Made by a program: the position numbers and the translations under genes
The notes under the pieces: model-generated
Database searches by the model: none
What the model saw: only the letters and a program-made list of their open reading frames with translations
What the model was told of the DNA's origin: nothing
Shown: one piece after another, positions 37,146-51,976 of the stretch
How positions within the stretch are numbered: the stretch's first letter is position 1
Layout of the letters: every line of letters begins with the position of its first letter
Assembly: GCA_034008185.1 (NCBI GenBank)
Contig: CM067081.1
Span: forward strand, 156,022,258 to 156,086,257
Direction: 5' to 3'
DNA from: Gorsachius magnificus
Taxonomy: Eukaryota; Chordata; Aves; Pelecaniformes; Ardeidae
Length of the DNA stretch: 64,000 bases

Positions 37146-40100
37146 ATAATTCTGAATTAATTTTTACAACTCAGTGGAAGATCATGTTTGCTAAATTTAC
37201 ATTTTCCTAAACGTTAGTATACCATTAGCTTAACTTTCTTTTAATTTATATCTCCTGCTTCAGCAGATGTGTATTTAACCTGCATTGTCTACCTGATTTA
37301 TTAGTTCATCTACCAAGGAATATGGAATATTCAACAAAAATGCTTTATTCAGCATGTAAAAGTGAGTGGAAACAAGTTTAATAACAATGTGATCTGTAAA
37401 CGATCAGAGTGAACTGGTTTTCTTTCTGGTCTTTTGTAATGAAAATTATTCTTGTTCATTTACTTAAAAATGAACTTGTTCCTTCTGTCTTGCAAGTCAA
37501 AAATATCTGGCTTGCAATATCACTGCTTTTTGCAAGAACAATTTAATCATTAACAACTTTTCTCAGCATTTGTATTTGTGACTTCTACTTCATACACATT
37601 TATCATGACTTTTAATTATAAAATGTTATAACGTTAACATATTTTGTTTCATATGTTAATTATGTTTAATAAATCTATAGAACATTCCAGAAAATATAAT
37701 GCAAGACTTGATTATGGAAATATATTTATTGGTGGCAAATGATGGAGAGCCATATATATAGCCATATGTTCATTGGTGGAAAGTGATAGAGAACCATTTT
37801 CTTCTTCATCTTTAGTGAATGGACAACAAGTGCAAATTTATTACATTCCATAGGGTTGTTAAGCATGAATAGAAACAGAAGTCAGAGAAAATACAGAGAA
37901 GTCAACTCCTGTGGTATAGTTCCACACTTTTTGACAATTTTGTACAAAGAATACAACCTACTTGACTTCTGAATCTGACTTAATTTCTGATTTATGCATA
38001 ATATGTAATATTGGCTCTAAACTGAATATATTTGTTATTGAAATCATGGAGTAATATGTGAAGAACTGTGTGGTAAGATATGAAAATGTCCAGGGTAGAT
38101 GCCAGCCTGGTTCATTTGCCGCCTCCTCACTCTGATGTAAGTTGAAAGAGAAAAAGAAAAATGTTTCTTACCGTTATTATGATATTTTTATAGTAAACTG
38201 ATGCTTAAGAGCACTTATGTATTGGTCCTTATTTGGCACTCTCCTTGCACCATCATTTCTGATTACATAATCTCTTGAATATTTTTGTAGATGAAGTCAT
38301 AGATAATCTTAAAAACCAACAGTATTTTGATGTTAGAAAAATGTATCAATTGCAATCATCTGGATTTTTTCCTGTTGTTGAATTTTCTTTCATAAACAGG
38401 CAAACACTTCTAGAATGGTAAGGAAATTGTTTATCATCAGCATACTAAAATGGGTACAAAAGCTAAACAGTTACATATGACATTGATTATATTGAATAAG
38501 ATTGTCCCTGCAGTATTTGCCACATGATGATTGTGCAAAATCATGCTTCCGATGACGTACTTAATTGCAGTCCTTTAAATATTTTTTCATTAGCAATAGG
38601 CAAGCTCTACATTTTGCTAGGTATTGTCATTAACTTTACATATTTTTGTGAAAGCTGTAGTGCTTAATGAAAATTGGGTTTAATTATCAAGAGAAGCTTA
38701 TATAACATTTCCTTCCCATTATAAACACTAACTTGTTACTTCTTGTAATCATTTAGAGATGAAGCTTGTTAAATCAGTAAGTATTTTATCAACCAAAAGA
38801 CATCACTGAAGTTTAATTAGACTGAGACATATACCTGTTTTAGGAAACAGCAGAATTTGGCCATCAGGTAATGAATTAGAATAGTGAAAATGTGGTGAAA
38901 TAGAAAGCAGGTTATGTTTATATGAAACGTAATTGTTAATTATAGCTTTAAATAAAAGATAAGAAATTTATGTTGATGATGTATTCCATTGTTTGTTTTG
39001 AAAAGTATGATACATGTTGAACTAAGCTTGCAAATGAAAATGGAGTGTTTTGTTACCTGTATGTATGTGCCTGGATTTACAGTAGTTTGAAAACAGTGGG
39101 TCTCTGTCACACAGAAATTTCATGTGTGGGAGGTTGAGGTCTTATGCTCTCACAAATGTCAAATCCATGACATATATAAGTAGTGTCACTGAATATATTT
39201 TGTATATACCATCTGCTATAGAACAATTGTTTTAAGAATTAAAAAGTCTGAATGCAACTTTCTTGGATTCCTTGGTCAAAACCAAAACCCAGCCAGAATA
39301 CTTAGTTACTATTAGTCCAAAAGAGCTCATAGGTAGAGCAGAATTAATTTAAATGTAAAACACTTCTGGTATTGACCAGCAATAGGTTTTTGTTAAAGTA
39401 AAATTATCTGTGTAAATGTATGCATGGACAAAACCATAGTAAAGTTAGTTATCTGTGAGTATTCTGGGACTGGGAAATGGGTCTCATTGAGATCTTTGCA
39501 TTGACTTGACATTTCTAGGTTAGCCAGACAACGAAACATCTGATCTTAGATATTAAAATGTCACAAGCTTAAAAAAAAATGTTGTTGGCATATGACTGAA
39601 TAGAATTCAGCCTAGAGTCAGAGTATTTGGGGGAAAAATTCCCGTGGAGAAGTGTAAATGTTTCTCTGTCAAGTTATTTATAATACAACAGCAGTTACTA
39701 GTATTAGTTATTAGCTTGTTGGAATCCCCAAATGCTAGGCATGTTAGTCTTGGCAAAGGGTGATGAAAGGCAGGTAATGAAGTCAAAGGTCAGTAATAAA
39801 TTTTGTAATATTACATCACCTTTAAGTGTCTAGCAATACTGGAGACAGCTGGCTGCTTTTATAAAAGAAGAGTAAGAGTCAGATCTATATGTACTTATTA
39901 ATTCTAAGTGTGAGCATTCTAGTTTGTGAAAGAGAAAAGGGATATGTTCGCTACTCTGGGCAGAACATTTGTCCTTGGAGGCTTCCAAAGGGAAAGCCTA
40001 GAAGATCACTGCTGCCAGCTGGTGAAGACAGAAAGCATCAAGTCAATAGACTGTAAGACTGGTTTGTGATTTAGAGATACTTGTAGGTCTTGCTGGTGAG

Positions 40101-43100
40101 GAAAGTTTATGCTCTGAACTAAATGTAGCTTTTTCCCTTTCAAGCTGATCATATGCTATGTCCTATTTGGAGAAGAGTGCTTATATGTTTTGCTTGTTTG
40201 AGTAAGAGCAGTTCCTTTCATTACTGCTAAATTTTTATGTTCACTTGTGGCTATAAGTCCTTTCTTGATGTGAGCCCTGTATGCTGAACAAACAAGCTAC
40301 ATACTGATTCTACCTTTTACCTGCATGTCTAACATCATTTTTGCAGCTGAAGAGGACCACGGCTCTTCTTCCCTTTACCTTCACAAAAATTATATTCATT
40401 TATTTTCCTGTAGTCTTTTTTTATAAACACAGCTTTTTTTTTTTTTTTTTTTTAAATTGTGTGTTTTTCCTAAGATGCATGGTTAGTTGTAAATTAAAGT
40501 AAGCCTGTTTATTAGTAAATAATGGAATTATCTTGTTTAATGATATTCTGTTTGCAGAACCCATGAAAGGAATGTACTTTTTGAATTGACGTTGAGTTGA
40601 AAATGCAAGATCACTCTGGAAGTTCATGGAAGATGGCTTTGTGTTTTTGGGAATAGGTGAGATATCAGTTCTTTCTTTGTCAGGTAAGTCTTGGTTTATT
40701 CAGAGGTTCATATAGACACCTATGGTAAATGATGAATTTCCTGTTCCTTTAAGTTTCCAAATTAGAAAGGAGATTTGATCAGTAAATAATGAATGAACTG
40801 TAATGCCTAAAATAAAAAAAAAGTACACGCAGAAATATATTTTTTCTGTTTTGCTATGTAAAGCTTGGATCAGCGTGAAGTATGCTCTATATACAGTTTT
40901 TCATATGGTGCTTGATAATCACAAAACTAATGAGAAATCATCCCTCTTCAGTCTTTGCAGTCCCGTGTGAACTATCCAAAAGGCTATACCAAGAGCAAGA
41001 AAGTGCAACTGCACCGTAGTTGCCTAACAATCATGTTTAAGCATGACTGACAATATATTCAGCCATTGAAAATGTGTCCTGTTCACAAAAGAAATACCTG
41101 CATAGGTGATAAGATACACGTACACATATCTGAGAGTGTGACTGCAGCCTGTTATTTGATCTTTTATACAAGCAAAAAATCTTTGGAGTGAAGAGAACAT
41201 AAGCTATATTTTTAAATTATAACAGTGACAACCAGAACTCTACTTTTAATGTTGTCCATCTGCCATAGGTAGGTATGCAAAAGGTAGTATATTTGATTTT
41301 GCATATACTTTTCTGGCATGCAACATGCAAAAGTATGCTTTCAAATGTTATGAACCATGCATTGACTTCTATAGCTTATTCTTTCTTTATATCTATTATC
41401 ATTCCTCAATTAGAGTAACATGCTCCACTGTTTCTGTATGATTTATACACAAAATTGGGGTGCTCTATCCAATACAATATCCTCACATTCGTCGTAAGAA
41501 TCTTTGTAGTTTTAAGGTTTCCTAATCATTTTTGGTGGGGTTTTTTGTACGTAGTGAAGCTTCTAGAATTTAGGTGATTTCTGTAAAAAATAAGGCAATG
41601 AGTAGTAATCCAGCTGTAGGAGTTTAAGCTACAAATGGAAAAGTTTAAAAGAGGAGCTGGAGCTGTAGTGAGCTAATAAGACAAGCTTTGGGCTAAATCC
41701 TGTAAATTCATCCTTTTAATCATTGCTTTCCTGATGTGTATGGTGATTTGGGATCTGGGTGAGGTAAATAACATAACTAGATTTTGTATAATTTATTCAG
41801 GAGGTTCATTTGTCACCTCCAGAAGTGAAATGTGTTAGTTAAACACTTAATAAGAGAGTCAAAATAAGGCCCTTCTGAAGCATTCACGGGTATACAATTA
41901 CCACATTTTAACTAGAACATTTGTTAAAATGTGACCTTTCATGTAAAATACGTATGTAGAGAGCCATAAAAATGCTTTTCATTAGGAATTTATTCTGTGG
42001 AAGTATCTTTGTGCTAAGTGCTTCTGCAAGTGAGAGACTACTGGTAGCAGGAATACTATTCATGGAAGGGGTGAGAAAGAGCTGCTGCAAATGAGACTTG
42101 ATAAATAATCACATTTGTTTCATCTGTTTAGAGAATAAAAAGAAAAGTGGATTTATATCAACAAAACACTTAACCCCATTTCTAACTTAAGCATGTCAAC
42201 AGTATATCCACTGATTAACTCAGGCAACCCTTGCATTTTGCAGCACTGGCTCTGCGTTAGTACCCTGATACAATGATTACACTGTTCTATTGCGATTAAG
42301 GTTCCTAAAATGGTTTTTAATGTCGTGTAGCTGTTCATCAACTACTGCTGCATAACTGGGGTAGGTAGTATTCTACAACAGGATTGGCAGTAAAATAACA
42401 GCTCTTTCCCAGTTCCAGTTTGGTGATTTCACGTGTTATTGGGGAAATTTAGTATGACAATGGTGAATATTAGTTCATGTCACTGGCATTTAGTTTTGCC
42501 CTCAAATGAGAACACTACATTAGTGTAATTCAACTGCAATACAACCCTACACTGATTTGGAAAAAACCCTGTTCTTTAGCAGAATGCTGGGGAACAAGTA
42601 CTTCTCTCTGACCTACACCGTCTCATTCAGTTCTCCATTTTTTATCTGGCTGGCTCCAGAAGCTGATGGGAAGTAAGAGCATTTGCACTGCATGTTTTAC
42701 ACATGCCTCACTAGACCTAGGTAATTTATTCACCCGTAGATTATTCACTGAGAAATGTACTTGTGGTTTAACATTGTATCTGAACAGAAGCTGAATTTAT
42801 TACCTAACCTTGTCTGGTCTTCAAACATGTGGCAAAATTCACAAAATGCTATCCTCCTTTTACCCCATGACTCAATGATCAGGCAATCTGTATACTATTT
42901 GGTTTTGGTGGAATGCCTTTTCATGGCTCCTGTGAACATTCTTTCCTATTCTCCCCTTAAGATCATTGTATATAATATGAGATGAACAACACCCCCCCAC
43001 CCCCCCCCAACCTTGGGGTTAATTTAGCACAAGAAAGATGTTCCACAAGAAATTCAATATTCTCTAACCCAAAAAGGAATGTTGAAATTTCTGACATATA

Positions 43101-43644
43101 CCTGATGATTTTTAGCCTGACTCTTTAAGGAAGACTTAGGCAGTCACACTTAGTGTGTAGATTTTGTAAGAGTGTGTTGTCAGCTTCCACCTCTCTTCAA
43201 ATTTGTTTGGGGGGTGGAGAAGTAGGGATCTTTCAGATAAATAACTTCATATCAGTTTCATTAAAGTAAGTGGCTGGAAGATGAGAGATCCATTAAGTTT
43301 CCCACCCAAAAGACAAGCTTTTGTCTCAGTTCGTGCTTTCTTAGGGTCTAGGGAATGAATGTGGATGAGAGTTCCATCTACCGGAAAAGCTTCAACTGGA
43401 ACTTATAATAATGACATAAGTTTGAAGAAAACTAAGCTTCATTAGTTCCAATACTCATGGAAGTGTTTGTTTAGGTAAAACTTAGTAGTTGATGCAGCAC
43501 CATTTAGAAAAATGAGCATGAGGTGGAAATTTAATCCCAGTTGTCCCAATGATTTATTCTATGACACTGGACAGTTACTTTTCCTGACCTTTGTTTTGTT
43601 TTGTTTTTCTTCCATTTCAGTTAAGTATCCTGTGGCCACAGAAC
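37146..43644. other. Intergenic DNA between CR1 fragments
   Basis: No gene was supported. Simple-sequence features are a 20-T run at 40434-40453 and a C-rich tract at 42990-43009. Short open frames at 40421-42985 have no recognisable content. Confidence 0.6.
42990..43009. repeat. C-rich tract (C7-A-C9), G-rich on the minus strand
   Basis: Two long C runs separated by one A. On the minus strand the G9-T-G7 arrangement could in principle fold as a G-quadruplex. It is isolated in AT-rich DNA. Confidence 0.85.
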
Positions 43645-44125
43645 CTGTTAGCCCCCTTTTGCAGCAAGGGCACATTGCTGGCTCATATTCAACTTGGTGT
43701 CCACCAAGACCCCTAGGTCCTTTGCTGCCGAGCTTCTTTCCAGACAGTTTACACCCAACATGGGGTGTATTCTTTCCCAGGTGCAGGACTGCACTTTCCT
43801 TTGATAAACTCCACTAGGTTCTGATTGACCCATTTCTTCGGCCTATCAATGTCCCTTTGAATGGCAGCACAACCCCCTGGTGTATCAGTCACTCCTCCTA
43901 ATTTTGTATCATGAGCAAATGTGCTGAAAATATACTCTGGCCCATCATCCAGATCATTAATGAAGTTGTTGAACAGGATTGCACCTAGTACTGAACCTGG
44001 TTTACACCCTGGGGTGCATAGCTAGTTACTAGCCTCTAACTGGACTTTGTACCACTGATCACCACCCTCTGGGCCCAGCAATTCATCCAGTTCTCAATCC
44101 ACCTTACTGGCTGCTTCAGGTTTAA
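43645..44125 (-). mobile_element. CR1-type LINE fragment, reverse transcriptase part
   Basis: Reading on the minus strand, the translation follows CR1 ORF2 reverse transcriptase: FNNFINDLDDGPE, then FAHDTKLGG in place of the usual FADD catalytic motif, PGGCAAIQRDID, VYQRKVQSCTW, ERSSAAKDLGVLVDTKLNMS and QQCALAAKG. It is truncated at both ends and lacks the 3' untranslated region. The first catalytic Asp is replaced by His (CAT), so the copy cannot be active. Confidence 0.88.
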
Positions 44126-47100
44126 TATACCTGAAACTTTGGACCTGAAAATTCAAATATGATTTTGCTGTTGCTCACAATAGGGCAAATATCATAAAAC
44201 AGTAGAGTCATAACAATAATAGAGAATGTATTACAAAAAAGGGAAAGCATTTTTTGTGTTCTGTTGATACCAATTCAAATACATAAAAGGTATGTTAACT
44301 CTCTAAAGTAGTGTACCATATGCAAGAATGCCACTGTTTTCCAAACATTACATCATCTCTATTCAGTATGACAACAGCTTTAGGAATGAAATAAAACTTT
44401 GATTGCCATTATTTTAGATGTATGTGGGAAGATGTTTATGGTACTGCTGGAAATGCTGCATCGAATTGCACTTATTTCCCAAATTTATATTGGGCTAAAA
44501 GAAGTCATCAGCAATTTGCATTTTGAGAGCATTGTTGGTACAATATGGTGGTGTGAGTCACCAAAAGCTTAGTGACATAAAGAATTACAGCCTGAAAAAA
44601 ATATAGTTTGCCCAGAGTACTGCATCTGATTTAGTATATTATGATCAGAGATCTGAATTGCCTTTTTATATCTTGTTTTTCAAAATATGAATTTAATGCT
44701 GTTAAAAGGTACCGACTCGGAGTTTTAAAACTATTCCTCTGTGTCCTTGAACAGACACAGTGCAGGCAGCAGCAATTTGTGTCTGTGACCAGGTGTAGCA
44801 CAGGCAGCAGAATTGTGATCTTCCCCACACGATGCAACTACGTGCCTTGAATATGACTTCAGAGCAGTGATGGCAAGCTTCTGGGTTGCATGTCGAAACT
44901 GTCATGTGTTCCCATTGTCCACAGAACACAGAAAAATGGTGTTTGGAGCCTTTATGGCTGCTGTGCCAGAGTTCACTTTTCTCTTGTCTGTTGCTCTCAT
45001 GGGCTACTAATTGTGGGAAACAATTGATGACGGTCGCAATATTAGCAGGTGATAAAAAAATTTAGTCATCATTTAACCCCTAGTTCCTATAAGAGGCAAG
45101 ATAACACTTTAAGGAATCTCCATTTCAAAACTTACCGTTTGCTTCTTAGGCAGCCTTAACTGGGAACACAAGAAGTGTAACCTCCAATGCTTTCTGATAC
45201 ACACAGATCTTTCTTCTGAATTCACTATGTATATAGTTTTCCATAGAAGAATATTTGAAAGGAAGAAAGTAAGTGCTAATTTGGAACATTGTTTCTGTTA
45301 ATTGACTAAATTACAATATTTTGGCTAAATACAGATAAAAGAAATTCTTTTGGCAGAGTAACAGGCTTTGATTAACCTACACTAAAATTGACACAACATT
45401 GACTCTGAGTAGAAAATTTACCTACATGGTGAATTTTCAGTATAAATAGATGTGAACCTGTTTTAGGAGCACATAGTTTGGGATCTTTAATCCAGATAAA
45501 ATTACATCTAGAGTTTTGTTTCCTGTAGCTATTACGTATGACTATATTTCTTATTCACTTCTTTTGGAAAACCGAGAGGAAATCCTCCATGCTGACTTTA
45601 AACTTTGAATTGTTTCTACTCAAAACCCCATGAACTCTTATCCTAACCAGTGTTCACAACACTGTCCTCTTTAGTTCTTTTTTCCTGGAGACGACTTCTG
45701 TTTGTAGCCATATGGTGCATGAAAAAGAGGGAATAGTATCAGTTTTTTTAGCACAGGTTCGCCAGACGGCACAGTAATAGGAAAGGCTGCTGCTATAAAC
45801 CTCTGCTGCTGGGAGATCTCATCTACTAAAACTAGCACTGTCAAAGTCCAGCATTGACTTTGTAGATTCAGTGGTATTAACATCATTGAATCTGCATGTT
45901 TGTTGACGGTTTTGTATTCTATAATTGTGGTATATTGTGATACCGCTTATAATGATGTTACTTCATATTTTACAACAATTCTTGCCTAATGTTTCATGAC
46001 TAATTTTTCATAAGTATAGGCACTTTCGTAAGCATTTAATGGAGGGACAATATATGTTGTATAGCTTGCTTTCTTTGGGTTTTTTTTTGCCAGAAAATGC
46101 ATATCTGGAGGACACATAGAAACTCCTAATATTCAGATATAGAATAGTAGCAGTACCTCCAGTTTAAAACCTAATCTAAAATTTTTTTGATGAAAAATGT
46201 TGTAATGCTGGGAAAGCAGGTAGCCTTTAAAGGCTAGAACTTGTAAAACTCCAACTGAACAGTTTAGAATGGAACAAGATGCTGGTGCCTACTTTGCATT
46301 TTAATAGTATCATGATGGCGCATCAGTACTGTAGACTACGCAGGAAAAAAAAAGAAAACCAAATTGCCCTATGAAAACTTTCCCATTTATGTTTATAGTT
46401 CAGACTATACCCTTCTCTCTGTGGGAGCACTAAGAGGATCTCCTTCTTCTACCCATTATCATTACATAAAACTTGTAGAAACTTACTGTTTTTGACACCT
46501 CTACACCTTACCACATTTCTTGAAATGTTCAGCCAGTTCAAAGTTGTTAGGAAAAGATAGACACACTACATGTGTCATGATCATGCAAGATTTATTTATT
46601 TACTTCTCTATGAAAGCAGTATAAAAATATTCTGAGGAAAACTTAGTCTTTTATAGGATTTGTTCCTTTGTGTTTTATAAAAATTATCATAAACTAAATT
46701 TCACGTTTATTATGTTATTGATTCTTTTGTCTATCCTTTTACCAAAGAATGTTAGAGGAGGTCTTAATTAAACTCTATTAAAGATTTTTTTAAATGAAAT
46801 TCAAGACCTTAAGTGCTTTTTGCAAAGTGTAATTTTTTTTTTCTTATACGTAAGTAACACACCAGAAAGCAACTTCTTTTTCTGTCAAAGTAAATTGTAA
46901 TAGAGCATAAAGCTTGGCGCAAGCTTGCTCCTCGCCATAGATATTTCCAAAGTTATTTTTGCAGGATTCTTCAGTCAGACAGAGAACTCATAGCACTAGC
47001 TGATCTAGCTGCCTAAAGGAAAGAAGAAGATAGCTTTGTATACTTGGGCAAGGTCCTAACACCCAGCAGAACTATTCTTAGCATAAACACTTAAAACACT

Positions 47101-50100
47101 TAAAAGAATTTATACTATTCTAACATGTCCTATGACATGTTCATGTGCTGATTTATTTAAAAAATATTTTTAATTGGTTAAAACACCAAAGCTACACAAA
47201 ACTATAAACCTCCTCAAAAATCCAACCTTTACTAAATCAGTCTGGATCAGTGTACATTCGGAAGGCCAGAGCTGTTTAAATATAAATTTAGACTGGATCT
47301 AAACTGGGTTCCAAATCTCTTTTAAACGTGCTTAATTATAGTGCAAAAATATATCTTTGGAGATTGCTTAAACTCCTGGCACTGGGAAGCATAAATACTT
47401 AACTCCTACTGAAGTTACTATGGTTTTTAAATATATTGTTTTACAAGAAAGAGTATTAACTTCTCAGTAGCTGCTTGCTGCTATTTACTACTGAATCTAG
47501 ATGATGAAACTAATTTTCTTCATGGAACATTTTATTGCTTCTTATCATTTAAGTTTGTTTTTATGATAGCATTTTGACAGCAACAAAAATGAGCATTTTA
47601 TTTTTTAATTTGGTAACAGAAAGCCAGAGAGATTTTTTCTTGTCGTCCACCCCCTGTACCTCCCCCCCAAAGTTTTTTGTGAGATCTTAATTTGTTTCTG
47701 TTTAACACCAAAGAGCTAGTCAGAAAGAGCATTTGCACTGTGTCTGGCTATTTTGTACTTAGTAGAATATGATGATTCTGATTCTATGAATGACTTACCT
47801 TTTTTTCTTGGGATTTTGTGGATTTCAGTGTGATGCAAAGACACTGAAAAAGATTGCAGGGGAAGGTCACAGAACCACCATCACTAGCAGTCTCTAAGTC
47901 AGTCATGGCTATGTCCATCAGTGTCTTTTATTTTTGGTAGTCTTTGCTTTAATGAAATAAATTTCTAATCCCAGGATTGTCTTAGATTTTAAATTGTTTT
48001 GTGCCAGAGACATTGGTGTCTCACATTTGGATGAATGCATAGTTATGGCAATTCATTAATAAATAATATATTTACTCATCTTTTGTGCCAAAAATAATTA
48101 AAATAACTCTTGCTAGAATGTGGATCCAACTACTAGATTTAGTTTCTTGCATTATTTCATCATTATGACTCATTATGTCTTTCTTTCTTTAATTTTAGAA
48201 TACATTAGAGGTCTGTCTATCTTGTCTGCCCACGATAACTTTAATAAGCAATTTTCCTAATCACTAAAAGTGTAAGAATCAACTACAGCTGTAAACAATT
48301 CCAGACATGGTAAGAGTGAATTATATGTGTATATAAAAAGAGAAAACATTGTTTGATTGAAATTTTGATTTTTATGAAAATATAGTAAGAAATTTGTGGT
48401 TGGAGGAAGTATTTTAAAGCATTTTAAAATAGGACATCACAAGGGAAAAGCTATCTTTGACAGTTTTTCTTCTAGAGTTACTGTGTAGAACTTTGTCAGG
48501 ATCCCAGGTGGTTCTTTTCTTTACAGCTGCTGAGAATCATCTAGCTTCTGCTGCATGATCTGGTTTTGGCTGGCAGCATGGGGACTTGGGTCGCCAAGTG
48601 GAGGGCAAGCTCTGCACACATACTAATTTAAGAAATAATCCCATGGAAAAGCTAATTAAATAATAGAAAGCATGTAAAGGGTTTAAAAATCAGGGTTCCT
48701 TTTCTTCATCAGCTATTTTACTTTTAGAATTTAGGAAGTAGCCCACCTCTGAAGAGGGAAGTCAGCGAGATGGAGTTTGTGCTTTGACATCCTTCAGCTG
48801 GTGGTAAGTGTAGATGGAATTTTCCTGAGTGAAGGGAAATTACTTAAGGTCACTGAAGTTTTTTTGGAAAAGAGTTTGTAAGGAAAAGAGGAACATAAGG
48901 TCAAGTGAGTCCTGTCAAAGAGTCTCTAGTGCAATAAGTTGGCCAAGTACAGTCCTTACAACTAAGAGGTGGAAGGAGGTTGTAAGACCTTAAATCAAGG
49001 TTCAGCTTAACCTTGCATCTGTCAAGATTTGTATAAAGTCTGGCAGCACCTTTGGCCTTGCTGTTAGTGGAAAGATACCTGCAGACTCAACAAAACTGAT
49101 CTTATTTTGGGAGGCTCATATAATATCAGCTATCCAAAACCAGGCATAGACAGCACAGAGAGGTGATATTTGTCTCAGTTAGGTAGCACAGTTCTCGCCT
49201 CTCATTTCAGCCCAGAGAGTCTCTGACATCTTTACCTGTTGCCAGTCAGTGAATTGAAGGTTAAGGGATTGAAACTGCCCCAGCAGTGAGGTAGTTCAGT
49301 GAGAACAAAGTTGAAGGCTGCTTTTCCTGATGTGGCACTGAACTAACAAGAATTGCACCTTGGACTTTAATAAGCTTTAAATCTGTCTTCAGGTTTGTCA
49401 GTAATCTCAAACCTGCTTTTTCTGGACAGAAATTTTTGCTCTTCCCTTTTTATCAGCTTAATTCTCCTTAAAAAGGTTAGACTCAGCTCATCCCATTGGC
49501 TTTGAGCAATATCAACTGGGTTAAATATAAGTTCAGAAATGAAAAATTCTAATTGTAGTTTCCATCAGATTTCTAAGAGCTTAGGTGATAGGCAGGTAAA
49601 TTCTTTATATGCTTTTAGTGACATGATTTTGTTCTTGGTGATTTGAATTTGTCTTAAATAAATGTTCCTTTATTCCCACTTTTTACCTTCTCTCTTTGTT
49701 ATTAAATGCATTTCTCCCTAGTTTCTTGAATAGTGCTTGACTATTCAGATGGAGGTGATCCAAACCATGTAATGCTCTCTCACCAAGGAATGTGAACTTT
49801 TCTATAAAACTATTTACCTACCCAGTGATTCACTTCCAAAACTTTGTTTTTCTTTGCACAGAATATAAGATCTATGTTTGGAAACATTTAATCATTCCCA
49901 GTTTATAAGTTACAGATTTCTTCAGAGAACTGTCACATAAAGCAGCAGTGGTAATCACTGTCTGCACATTTATCTTCATTGTACAAATATGATGAATTTT
50001 GAGAGACTCCACAAATGAGTTTAATTCAGTATAACTAATATTTTTTTTTTTTTTTTAAAGTGTTACTATCAGTGTCAGTATTTCCATATGCATAACATTT

Positions 50101-51976
50101 GGCCATGAGATTCAATTATTTATTTCTCCTAAGATGGCTCAACATCTTATATTTCCTCCAAGATTAGTATGTGTTCATTTTGCACTGTCAAATTATATTT
50201 CTAATCTAGGCCAACAAACATTTGTGTAAGAATGTTTTTTTCTCTACTGGAAAAATGAAATCTTAACTAATTCTTGGCTGGTATTTAGTTTGCTTCTACC
50301 TGGATTTTTTTTCCCCTTTTTTTTTCTTGGTGTTGACGTTTGCTGTATAGCAGGAAATCTCCAGTTTTCAATCAAATATACTTGCATGTTTTAAGAAAAA
50401 TGGATAGTTCTTTTAGAACTGAGGAAGTTAGCTTTATTTTAAAAGTAAGATCTGTAGCTGTCAGTGGAAGTTAGTCTCAAGAGCAGAAGTTAAGGAAAAT
50501 AAAATAACTTTAGTAAATTAACTTAAATTTAAGAAATCTGTACTTGGATATTGTCTGATTGCAATTCCTATTTCCTACTAGCTAACTGAAAGCTTTATAT
50601 AATTTCCACTAACACAGGAGACTCAGCTCATATTGTTTGGCCCTTAGCTGGATTTCTTCTAATTTCTTTTCAATTTTAGTCAGAAACCCTGTTGGCATTT
50701 TAAGAGATTTGCAATCTGTAGCAGTCATGTCATACAGAACAAGAGGAAGAGTCTGTGCTTGGTCTTCTGTTTAACAGGAAGGCTGTCTTCAACAGAAGTG
50801 CTCCACTGCTATTGCCTTTGCAACATATCATTACAATCAGTATCATTTGTTCCATGCTTTTTCAGCATCTGTGAAGCAGCAGCTGGTTACTGCTTTCTTC
50901 ATCATCAAAGTGCTTTCAAGGACGTTGGACTAGAAACTTCTAGGAGAATTTTATTAATTTGCAAACACAGAAATATGAGTATTTCAATGTTGGTTTCAAA
51001 TGTAGGTCAAGTAAGATGTTAAAAGATTATTGGGGAAGGCTTATCCACCATGGGAATGTGTGTGTTGATGAAATATGAAAAATCTTCTTGGAAGCAATGG
51101 AATTTTCTTCTTAAAATTTTGATGAGTCTCCATTATTTTGATAATTTTAATTCTCTTCTTTATAATTTCCTTTTATTTTGCTAGGGATACCAGAAATACA
51201 ATCAGTCCCTTTAAATCTTCATGTCAACAGAAAATGTCTCCATGTAATACACTTCACTCCTGGGATTTACACAGCTCTAACACAAATAAATCCAAAGAAT
51301 TCTGGGCACATTCTAGCCACCTCTAATCCTTCTGCAACAATAAACATCTATAAACTGCATCTAATTGATAACCACCAGCCTACATTTTATGTATGTGAAG
51401 TTTGGCAATAAAAGCAAAAAGATTTGGGCATTTTAGTTTAGAAGGCATCATGCTGTCAGCATGTCTTTTGCTTATTTGTTCTTACAAGTGAGATGCCATT
51501 TTTATGGTAAAGCTATCAAGAAATGTATCATGAGGAGGCAGTTGCTGTCTTAGCTAATCATCAACCTCTTTTTAATAATAATTCAACATAAACTTGGGGA
51601 AGAGAAGATCCAAAATGATCGACACTTAAGTGTTTTAAATAGATAAGAAATGGTGGTAGAGACACTATGGGATATGATAATATTAGATCATCTCAGTGCT
51701 TTGTCATGTTCTTCATTTATTTAAGGCAGATGTTGTTAGCAATAACTAAAGACTGATACAATCAAATATACAGCTAAACCGCTGTGATGATACAAGATGA
51801 CATCTGTGTGCTATTTGTTACACCTAGACATGCAAATTAATTCTCGCTTTCAAAGTTATTTTAGAATGGGTGAGACTGGTGATTTTGGAGAGAGACACAA
51901 CAAATTTTGCTGTTCGGATTTCTCCACCCGTCAATGTATCGTTAAAGTATCTCTAATTTCATTGCACTTCCTTTGG
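44126..51976. other. Intergenic DNA
   Basis: No gene was supported. It contains a possible hAT terminal fragment near 44865 (own entry) and a 16-T run at 50041-50056. An 87-codon frame at 50759-51022 follows a TTTAACAG acceptor-like site but shows no recognisable domain. Confidence 0.55.
44865..44960 (+). mobile_element. Possible hAT-type DNA transposon end
   Basis: CAGTGATGGCAAGCTT resembles the CAGTGATGGC-type terminal inverted repeat of some vertebrate hAT (Charlie-like) elements, and the text that follows (GGGTTGCATGTC, ACTGTCATGTG) is in the style of such elements. No matching opposite end or target duplication was found, so this is at most a fragment. Confidence 0.25.
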
